Shown here: in pieces, positions 37,767-47,000 of the stretch
How positions within the stretch are numbered: position 1 is the first letter of the stretch
Layout of the letters: the number at the start of each line of letters is the position of its first letter
DNA from: Juglans regia
Taxonomy: Eukaryota > Streptophyta > Magnoliopsida > Fagales > Juglandaceae
Assembly (NCBI RefSeq): GCF_001411555.2
Contig: NC_049911.1
Location: forward strand, 2,232,001-2,296,000
Length of the DNA: 64,000 nucleotides
Direction: 5' to 3'
Notes under the pieces: generated by a model
Database searches by the model: none
Told to the model about the DNA's origin: nothing
The model's input: the letters and a program-made list of their open reading frames with translations, nothing else
Program-made: the position numbers and the translations under genes

Positions 37767-38789
37767 CATCTTATTACTTCTCTAAAATTATTATGCAGGA
37801 GAGATAGCTTCATCACTCACAGAGCCTTCTGTGATGCCCTATCTGAAGAAAACAACAAAGTAAAGCAAGTATTATTGTCCAACACTCGACCAAATCTACA
37901 AGCTGTCCAGGTCTCGGAGCTCATGTCCTCAGTACCCATGATCAACAACATTAATCCAAACCCATCAAGTACTACTGGAACATCCGGATTCGACCCATCT
38001 GCCGATACTAAATCTCCATTGTTGCTGCCCCAAGAACTCATGACTTTCCCTACAAAGCCCTTGAACATGACTAGTACTGCTGGAAGCCTCTTTAGCAGTC
38101 CCAGAAGCATTTCTTCTCCCCCAGCTTCCTCCCTTCATGAGCCCAAAACGAGTTCTTCTTCAACCATTTTTAAGGGAACTGGACACCAATTAGGTGGCTC
38201 ACCCCACATGTCCGCTACAGCATTGTTGCAGAAAGCTGCTCAAATGGGCGCAACCGTGAGTAATAGTGGCATGAACAGTAGTACATTGATGCAGAATAAC
38301 TTTGTTACAAGCATGGCCCCGGCATCGTTTGATCAATCATTTGTAAACCAGTTCATCCAAAAAGGCCAACAAGAAATCTCATCACATGAGTTTCTCAACG
38401 CAAATCGCATGCTTGATAACTTGGGAATTATGAGCAATATGGGAATGCTAAGCAATCTCGTTGATCAAAACAATCCATTGATGAAGAACGTAAAGCAAGA
38501 CATGAACAGCAACAGTAATACCGGATTGCATGGTGGAAACTCAAATGCAGGGTTCAGTACTAGTACTAGAGCATCCGTAAGAGAAGGTAATGGGAGTAGT
38601 AGTACTGGGGATATGATGACCGTGGATTTCTTGGGGATCGGAGGAGCAGCAAGACATGGGAGTTTTTATGAACAACAGCAACAAGAAATGGCTTTTGAAG
38701 ACGGAAATATTGGTCAAAGAATTGATCAGGGATTGAGTCACTTTCATGAGCAACGAACATTGATAGAAAAAACCATGTGGGAGGTTTGA
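35198..38789 (+). CDS. INDETERMINATE-DOMAIN (IDD) C2H2 zinc-finger transcription factor
   Basis: Coding exons are 35198-35387, 36667-37063 and 37799-38789, joined at GT-AG sites (CTCCAG|GTTATA; ATACAG|ATCCAA; CTCCAG|GTTTTG; ATGCAG|GAGAGA); together they give 525 residues. A basic KKKRNLPGTP nuclear signal leads into the ID domain: finger 1 C85/C88/H101/H105, finger 2 from C126/C131, a C2HC finger WKCEKCSKKYAVQSDWKAH at about 161-184, and a last finger, YKCDCGTIFSRRDSFITH, near 188-210. The tail carries the IDD motifs SATALLQKAAQMGAT (from about 334) and TVDFLGIGG (470-478), and is Ser/Asn/Met-rich. I chose the ATG at 35198; an in-frame ATG at 35156 would add 14 hydrophobic residues not typical of the family. 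IDDs bind DNA and often partner DELLA or SCARECROW/SHORT-ROOT proteins. The RRDSFITH form suggests the IDD2/4/5/7/12 clade; no exact member is claimed. Confidence 0.93.
35484..35527 (+). repeat. (CT)n microsatellite in IDD intron 1
   Basis: About 22 CT units beginning about 100 bp after the exon-1 donor. A second (CT)n lies in the same intron at 36300-36337, and a third in intron 2 at 37731-37763, 35 bp before its acceptor. Confidence 0.9.
37168..37312. repeat. Tourist-like MITE copy in IDD intron 2
   Basis: Ends TCTCGTTTGTTTTCG and AAAACAAATCAAGCA are inverted, with GAGATGAGATGAATTG just inside the left and GATGAGATGAGACG inside the right. Shorter than the other copies. Confidence 0.6.
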
Positions 38790-39269
38790 CAATATGAATT
38801 CTTTTTTTTTTTTTTCCAACTTTCTTGATCATCAACACCTAGTACTCCCTTCTTGCAAAAGGCTTTCTAGCTAGCAAGCAGTCCATGATCATGTAATGAA
38901 TATTTTCCATATATTTTCTAATTCCCTTGTAACTTTGGTGCCGAAGTGACGTACTTGCGGCCATGCATGAAAAGAAACCAAAAGTGTCTTTGCTAAAGAG
39001 TGAGGCATATTGGACGTATCTTAGCTGTCTTTCTTAAAACGCATTTGCAAGGAACAATTGATAGTTTTGAAATTCACAAGTCTCTTGGGGTTGATCATGC
39101 GCGCGAGGTCTACGATCGAGCGTTAATCTTGGACTACATGCATTAATTTCTTTCTTTTATCTTTTCAGAGTATATATATCTTCATCCATGCAATAAGGAA
39201 AAAGTTAAAACTCAACGCATTTGGAGTACTACTACGCCTCAATGCAGGATTGCGAAAAGCGGAACGTTT

Positions 39270-39335
<66 letters not shown>

Positions 39336-40370
39336 GATATACAGAAATGCTAGGGACAACCGTCCCTGCGTCCCGAAGGGGGAACATCCCGTACGCGAAA
39401 GGAGGGAAAATCAAAACAAAAAATAAAGAACTGGATAACTCACGCAGAAGCAAAATAAAGAGCTGGGCGAATTGAGAGTTGGACTAAAATTGCTAAAAAC
39501 TCTGTAAAACCAAACTGCTAAAAACTCCGAATAAAATTCTCGAACTCACACCGAACTCTGAACTCTATTGGCTCTTTTTATAGAAGCGAAAAGCATGAGG
39601 CTTCGTCCGAGTGCAAGTAAAAATGTCTCTAAGGCAAGCCAACTTTTCTTTTCATTGTTTTCCGATTTTATTCCTTTCTTTTCCTTTAAGGCAAGCCAAC
39701 TAAATAATATATTTCCGGTATCGGGGATGAGCAAGACGTTGATATATGGCAAAAATGAAGGCATAAATGAACTAACCGTATAGATGCCGATTGCAGAGGC
39801 GAGCCCAAACCCCAGCCAGTGCAGCTAAACCTTTCTCTTCCTCCTAAACTTAATACCTTTAGAGCAATTTCAAAGTCCAAAAAGTCGAGCCCCCTTCTAA
39901 TACTAACCCAGTAGCCTCTACTTGAGTCCTTTATCTCAACTTTTCTCTATTAACTTTTCTCTCCCAACCAAACGAACCTCAGCCAAGACGACACACACAA
40001 AAAGAGATATGGAATTTAGAGGGTAGGAGATGATGAAGAAAGTACTTGGATGAAAGATCAACTTATCTCTCATTGTTTGGTGAAAAAGCCAATGTAGAGT
40101 TTGACAAAATTAGAGATGCCCTCAGATTCTCTTTTCTCACAATCACCCACGACTATCAAAATTGTTGTCCCTCTCATGGTGGTGGTTTGCAGTGGCTTAA
40201 AATTGGAAAGCCTAGTGCTCTGTTTTTTGGTGCAAAAACAGGGGTCTCTTGGATGTCCAATGTTGACCCATACCTCTTACCCCTTCGATTCCTTCCCCCT
40301 ACCCCTTTTCCCCCCAAAGGAAGTATTGTACGAGAATAAGGAACTTTCCAAGATAGAAAATTGTGTATAG
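38790..40370. other. IDD 3' UTR and unexplained region
   Basis: After the IDD 3' UTR comes a long (AT)n run at 39271-39328. From about 39345 to 40040 the composition changes: fewer AT repeats, motifs such as AGGGACAACCGTCCCTGCG, and open frames on both strands, without a product I recognise. At 40060-40130 faint protein similarity to the EXO84 N-terminal region may mark an upstream part of the pseudogene below. Confidence 0.35.
39271..39328. repeat. long (AT)n microsatellite
   Basis: An uninterrupted AT dinucleotide run of about 28 units. The ORFs over it (Ile-Tyr repeats) are artefacts. Confidence 0.95.
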
Positions 40371-40728
40371 AATTTTTGGACATGCTTGAAGTCCTGTTGG
40401 CTGAGAGAAGAGTAGATAAATCGTTGGCAGCCTTGGAGGAAACAGAAAGTATAGCAGAAGAAGCCAAAAAGAGGCAAACATTGAGCCAAACCAATCTGCT
40501 ATCTCCTGTCCTTTTGAGACTCTTTAGGCCCTGCGTTGAACAGGCATTAAACACCAACTTAAAAGAATTGAATAGAGCAGCTTTGCACTTGCTGCCATAG
40601 ATGATTGGTCACTTGCGTTTCCAGTTGCTGGTATGCATTTGGGCTCAACTGCATCTCTTGGTAGTACTATGAATGCATCCCAGCCAAAGCTTTCAGTCAG
40701 TACTCAGAGATTCAATTTAATGGTCCAA
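40371..40728 (+). pseudogene. exocyst subunit EXO84 pseudogene fragment
   Basis: EXO84 is a subunit of the exocyst that tethers secretory vesicles at the plasma membrane. Translation gives LDMLEVLLAERRVDKSLAALEE, a strong match to the N-central part of plant EXO84B. It then jumps within a few codons to LSPVLLRLFRPCVEQALN, which in the intact protein lies well over a hundred residues later, so a large internal deletion is present. A one-base deletion near 40560 shifts the frame. In the restored frame a TAG stop stands where the family has a Gln codon, followed by ALAAIDDWSLAFPVAG and STQRFNLMVQ. After that the similarity stops abruptly. Identification rests on remembered family motifs; the damage is seen directly. 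It could be a retrocopy or a transposon-carried fragment. Confidence 0.75.
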
Positions 40729-40956
40729 GTGATTGTTCCTTGCAAGAAGAGCCACTTTATACGTTGTTAATCTGGGGGAAATGGAGATTCAGAGAAGGAA
40801 AGGTGAGGAAGAAATCGAAGGAAAGAAAAAACCAAAAAGGGAAAGAAGAAATGAAGGGGATTCGGTTTACATCAAGACGACGTCGTTTTCGTTTTGCCAC
40901 GTGGATGCCGATGCCGCAGCGGGGACGCAACACGGTTGTATATAGACTTTTTGTTT

Positions 40957-41225
40957 TCAAAATATCATTTGTCTAAAAAATTGAAGCGGATGAAAAAAAA
41001 AAAGATTTATTTATTTGTATTATATTCTTAACATTCTTCGGTCCTCACATGTGGCCCAAACTCTCTCTCATTTAGTAGACCCAATATGTGAAATATTTAA
41101 TTAAATAAAAAAAATATAGAGTCAAAGTTCGAATTTAAGACATCTGCTCTGATACCATGTGAAATCATTACTAATTATTCCAAAAGTTTAAGCTAATGCA
41201 TGAGAAGAGGTCGACTTATATAATG
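40957..41225 (-). mobile_element. TRIM copy
   Basis: Same order as the TRIM at 26429: a terminal repeat (TTGTCTAAAAAATTGAAGC ... TATATTCTTAACA), TCCTCACATGTGGCCCAAAC, GTGAAATATTTAATTAAAT, TTCGAATTTAAGACATC, GCTCTGATACCATG (primer-binding site on the minus strand), then the second repeat GTGAAATCATTACTAATTATT to AGAAGAGGTCGAC. The left terminal repeat is decayed. Confidence 0.55.
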
Positions 41226-41394
41226 CGACGAAAATGATCATTTTCTATCAAAATGAGTCTATTATTGGTCAAAATAATCCGTCACAAATTATCATTTTTC
41301 TTATAGCTAGCATGCGTGCAACTCAAACTTATATATATCTTTCAGTTTTCAATATAAACCATATGTCAAGATCCTTTGAACCAAATAGCATAAT

Positions 41395-41460
41395 AAGGTA
41401 CGTTCTGGTCTCCAAACAAGAGAAACAGGTTCGAACCCCTGCCCACCCCTATATAAAAAA
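41395..41460 (+). mobile_element. SINE fragment
   Basis: A good Pol III B box, GGTTCGAACCC, followed by a CCTATATAAAAAAAAA tail, but no clear A box. Probably the 3' part of a tRNA-derived SINE. Confidence 0.3.
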
Positions 41461-42070
41461 AAATGTGATTTGAATTCATTCGATAGTTTAAAATCATGTA
41501 GTGTGATAAAAATCCGATTATAGGTTAAGATCGGAAAAATTTTACGACAAAAATAACTAATTTCTTAGGACTAAGAACTTGGTCTAGAAAACACATTTTT
41601 GACGTACTTGTAGTGATCAGAGTAAAAACATAAGTTTAAAGAAAATTGGAAAAAAAAAGAATTGGGGGTTTGTTTGAGAGGACACGTACGCTATAGTACT
41701 CCTAGCCAGAACTCTGAACCAAAAACAATGACGTCCACCAAAACTAGATAAGCTTTATCTCGGAGTGAAAAAGCAAGGCATTATCTGTATATCTCTAAAA
41801 GCATTTTGCACCATCGAAAAAATTCAGCCACTTCACAAATTTATTTTCTTCTGAAATTCTTGGCCTGATTAAACTACTCTCAATTTCCCACAGAATGACT
41901 AAATAATTCAAATCGTGCATCATGACACACTGCTCGTAGTACTGGTTTTTGTGATACTCAACCACATAAATCCATTATTTGTGTTTTTACACGACAACGA
42001 TCGAGGAAAAACACATGCTATGTACATATAATGAGCTATTCCGGTCCCAGCCAAACAAGAAAAGCAAGAT

Positions 42071-42709
42071 ATGGCACTGCAAAACTACTACTACCATGCA
42101 TTCAAAAAGGTGCATTTTCACCGGGTTTTTATGACACACTCCTCCGGTGACCAGAAAGAGAGTGTTCAAGAGGTGACAACCCGGCCGACTGGTGGAAGGT
42201 CTCCGGCTGAACAATTTGCACCGCTAGCAACGACGTTTGGTCGGCGGCTGGTAGTCGGCGTTGGGTCAGCCTCCCTAGTGGCTCTTGGTGCAAATTTTGG
42301 TGGGGTAACAAGTTTTCTTCTCGGATTATCGCCGGAAACTGGGAGGGATCTGAAGCTAGATGTGGTTTATCCTATCGGAGGGTACAATCGTTACATTCAG
42401 ACAAATGAAGGATTTGGTTAGTGAATTGTACTCTTACAATTAATGTTGTCAAGATTCTTCTTTTGGGTCTTTCTTTTGTTCCCTTGAAGCCAAAAAAACT
42501 TTTCCATAATTTTTCTTAAAAATAAAATAAAATAAAAAGAGGACGAAAAATAGAAAAAGAAAATGGCATTCAGATCATGAATGTCCACTCCCTAAAAAGG
42601 GCTTATCAATATGATATTAATATGAGTGGACAATATTCCTGGTCTTTGATCGATCTAAATGGTATTATTAGAGATTCCTTATTATATATGAAAAAAGTGC
42701 ATGTGTATA

Positions 42710-42759
<50 letters not shown>

Positions 42760-43602
42760 GATTAAAATCTGTCAAAAATATGTTGAACTATACATGCAGC
42801 TAATGTGAGTTGTTAAAGTGATCTTATAGATCAAGTACTGATATATGCTTCTCTAATTTCGTATTTGTTGTTGCAAAATAAACAGAATTCCTGTACCCAG
42901 CAAAATGGGTTGGGGATCAGACACTGTTATATCGAGCACTGGAGAGATTGGAAAGAGAACTTGACACGCCCACGACCGTCAACACTGCCAAGTCCAATAA
43001 TCGGCGGCGGAGTGTTAGTGAACCGGTCGTTGCATTTGGTCCGCCTGGTACAACCGGTGAGCTCAATGTTAGTGTCATTGTGTCGCCAGTTCCTCAAGAC
43101 TTCTCGTGAGTACTTCTATACATGTCTACATATATATGATTATGATTTCCTAGTCCTTTTTAGTACAACTTGCTAGTTAATTAGAACTACATTTTCAAAT
43201 CAAGCCCCAAGTAAAGGTTCTAAAGTGACCCGACCCCATGATTAATTTGGAACATTTCTTTGTAGAATTGAAGCTTTTGGAGGACCAAAAGAAGTGGGAG
43301 AAGCAGTGGTTCGGAGCATTACAGGGTCAGGCAGACGCCCTGACGTTAAAGGGACATTGATAGAATCAACTTTGAGAGAGGATCCTGTAAAGAATGTCAA
43401 ATACTACGAGCTGGAATTCAGAGTTGAGAGCCCCTCATTTCAGCGGCATAATCTTGCAGTTTGTTGCTCTCGTGGTGGTAGGCTATTCACACTAAACGCT
43501 CAGGCACCAGAATCTGCATGGTCAAGGGTGGAATCAGACTTCCACACAATGGCTCATTCATTTAGTATTACTGAAACTGCACCTGTTGCAGAGTTTAATT
43601 GA
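42071..43602 (+). CDS. PPD7: PsbP-domain protein, thylakoid lumen (PPD family, PPD7-like)
   Basis: Coding exons are 42071-42416, 42886-43105 and 43266-43602, with GT-AG junctions (GATTTG|GTTAGT; AAACAG|AATTCC; TTCTC|GTGAGT; TTGTAG|AATTGA) and frame kept throughout; together they give 300 residues. The first ~55 residues have few acidic residues and fit a transit peptide. A twin arginine at 58-59 followed by a hydrophobic stretch (60-85) looks like a Tat-type lumen-targeting signal. The PsbP domain fills the rest (FLYPAKWVGD, GELNVSVIVSPV, KYYELEFRVESP, GRLFTLNAQAPESAW). PsbP-domain proteins sit in the lumen and help assemble or stabilise photosystem complexes. Among the PPD proteins this looks most like PPD7 (At3g05410 from memory), but I cannot exclude another member. 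It converges with the JMJ24-like gene, whose stop codon is about 430 bp away. Confidence 0.9.
42716..42755. repeat. (AT)n microsatellite in PPD intron 1
   Basis: About 20 AT units in the 469-bp first intron, 130 bp before the acceptor. Confidence 0.9.
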
Positions 43603-44034
43603 CCAAACACTGAGACAAAGTTGCATTGCATTTTTCCTTAACAAGGCTATACTTTTTATACTGTCTTCATTGCCTATACCTTTCCATTCTAGAAAGTGAC
43701 AGACATCTCAGAATTTCAGATAAAGTTAATCCTATATAAGATTTTAATACTGCATCTAACTAAAATTGGAGAGAATGTCAAAACAAACTTAGAAACAAAC
43801 AGTTCGGGAATGTGATGCGACTCCTAACACACTGATTTAATACGATAGTTCGCATGCATTTATTAATATATACTGCAATGGTTTTCATTAAAGGAGGCAT
43901 GCAGCATTGTCTATAATCAAAAAGCACCATTGTAAGCGCGAGTCAAAAATTACATATTAACAACACATGATTTAGAGCTGTGACTCCCTATTATAAAACA
44001 CTAGAATTCTTATACCTAATTACTGTACAGAAAT
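43603..44034. other. convergent 3' intergenic region
   Basis: It holds the 3' UTRs of the rightward PPD gene and the leftward JMJ24-like gene. AT-rich, with no other gene or repeat seen. Confidence 0.6.
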
Positions 44035-47000
44035 TCAAGCACAAGTTATCTGTCTTCCCTTAACCATCTTTTCCAAGTTCTCTGAAACCATTGCAGTCAA
44101 ATTAGGATCTTCAAATCCAAGCTCTGCACCAAGTCTGTCATTGACAGAAAAAAGAATACGCATTTCAGCATTTATAAAAAAGGATGGACGGAAAAGATAG
44201 CCAGGTTGGGGGGGTCGGGGTGGGGGTGGGGGTGGAGGAGGAGGGGGTAACTGATCAACAAGATAAGAAAATTAAGATGAGATTTGCTTACTTTGGATCC
44301 AGGACCAATTTCTGAACTTCTTTAATGGCTGAACTTGCGGCATAAAGTGATATTTTTCCTACCTGTCTCAGAAGCCAACACAAAATGAGAACGTTTACTA
44401 AAAATAAACAGAACAAGAATGGTTCAATAGAAAATGGGAAAAAAACAAAACATATGAACAGTATCAAGGTATAAAACTAAAATATAAAGACTGAGATGAA
44501 GAAGGAAGGAACTGAATACTTCTAGGGAAAATTTCCTTTGTCTGACCTCCAACACCTGTAGTTTTGCCTCATGGTCATTTGGAAGACAGCGGATTTCCTC
44601 AGCCAACCTCACAGCCTCTCCCAGACTTTCAGGGGATAAGAAATCGAGGCCCAACTGAACAGTGGACTGCAAATTTTAAGAGGGAAGAACGTCAATATAA
44701 TGTTACAAACAAATCCAATTTCACTGGACATCTGGAGCAGCCTCACTAAAAAATAATCTGGAATAGCTTTTCTAAAACTTACAACATATTTTTTTTTTTT
44801 ATAAGTAAGAAACTTTATTGAATGAAACTAGATGAAGCCCATGTACACAGGAAGTATACAAAAGAAGCACCTAATTACATTCTAGAAACCTGAAAAGAAA
44901 ACAAAAACCCATGAGCATTTCCTCCCTTAAGAACAATAGCCGAAAACCACTGCAGCAAAGAAGACAAACAATTTCCAGATATCCTCAACAGTTCGCTCCT
45001 TGTCGTTGAAGCACCTCTCATTCCTTTCTAACCATAAACACCACATAATACACAAAGGAATCATCCTCCACGCCGCTGCCAACTGAGAGCTTCTGTGCCG
45101 CCTATTCCAACATGCTAGTAGATCCACCACTCTCATTGACATAACCCAACTCAACCCAGATCTACTAAGAACCCCATCCCATAACTCCCTAGCCACCTCA
45201 CAATGTAGGAGTAAATGATCAATCAATTCACCATTTTTCTTACACATGAAGCACCACTCCATAACAACCTTACCATGTTTCCTCAAATTGTCAAAAAAAT
45301 TACAACATATAAATTCAGGGAATCTCTTTTCAATTGAACCCATCTAGTGGTTATAGAAGTTCACAAAGGAATAGCGTGTCTGCTGAACTTTTCACCCAGG
45401 GACATGTTACAACATAAAGCACCTTGCACAGAATGGCATAACATAATATAAGCATTTGAGGACAGCACTTTCGAGGTCTGAAATAAACTTTGTTTTCCTT
45501 TCAATTAGTGGGCAGTCCACACTTTTCAGAAATTCATTTCTCCTGTTAGCAAATACTGATAGGGCCCATTTCTCATTAAATATCTAGGTCAACTACTGAG
45601 AAACCGATCAAAAAAATACACATTTGAATTAGTTTGTATTAGTAATGTGTTTTTAAATAAAAACATTGAATATTGAGAGTGGAGTCTTGAAGCACCCAAA
45701 GGGACCCCTGGTTTCTTGTTGTAAGTAGTAACCGAGATAAAAAAGCAACCTAACCGCAAGGATTGACACACCCCTCCCCCTTCTCAAAAAAATAAAAAAT
45801 AAAACTAAAAAACAAAAACAAAAGTGGAACCGTATAAGCTTCTAATAAAACATAATTTCTACATCACTCCAAAAACAAAAACAGCAGTCTAAAGCTCTAA
45901 TAAAGCATAACTTCTACATTACTCTAGACACATGCTCTAACGTATGAAACATCATAGACCCCCATCTTTCATCAAGAATTCAAAATCAATATTTCAATCG
46001 CGAGTCAAGAGATGCAACATCATTTCATTCAAACTCAGTAATTTAACAATAAAACTCAGTAACCATAGAGAACTCACCTGGAGGTTTCTCACTTGGAAGG
46101 GGCATCCAGCAGGAACAAATACAGCTTGCCCCAAATGCTGTTCAAAAGACCACGGCTCAACTCCTGAGGAAGAGGAACAAACAGGCATTCAAAAAAATCT
46201 AAAAAAATACTTATGATCCAATGTCATCAACACGCACATCACAGGGAATAAGAATTAAAAGAAATTGGTAAGCCAACTTAAAAATAAATCTCCACTAGTG
46301 AGTGAATCTGAGCATTGCATGACCTGAGAAAAGTGTCCAAGCGAGAACCAACTAGGTTTTAAATGCCAAAGCAGTGTTCTGCAAATTTTCCATCCACACA
46401 CCATGTCTTCCAACAGTAATGTTGTTTTGAATAAGTTGAACAAAATTTATTTTAAAATGTTGGCTCCACCATAACTTTGTCCAGGCCATTAATACAGTAA
46501 ATGGTAGCCTTAAAAAGGGTCATATTAGTACCTCCTCCCAAGCTTGAACAAAGTTAAAAAGGATCATAACTTTGTCCAGGTCGTTAATACTATACATGTC
46601 TCAAACATACTGCCTAAGTCAAGGGGTCATTTTTTTTTTTTTTTTTTTATAAGTAATAAACTTTATTGATCGAATGCAACTAGGCAAAGCCCATGTACAC
46701 AGGTAGTATACAAAAGAGACACCTAATTACACTAGCAAGCTGAAAAGAAAGTAAAAACTCATGAACATTCCCTCCCTTTAATACAATAAAAGAAAACCAT
46801 TGAACCATATTACAACCTCCTCAAAAGCTTGATTAATAATTAGAAAAATCAATTGCTACTTGTCCTTACCAAATTCTTCCTTCAACTTTCTTTTATGATG
46901 CTCATTCAAGAACAATGTTTCATCATAAAGAAGCCTTTTCACCTGAGATTTAAAAAGTTTGATAAGAAACATAAAACAAAACAAGCCAAATACAATCAAA

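Noticed and set aside
40733..40976. Lys/Arg-rich ORFs next to the EXO84 fragment
   Set aside because: Low complexity in several frames; no conserved motif.
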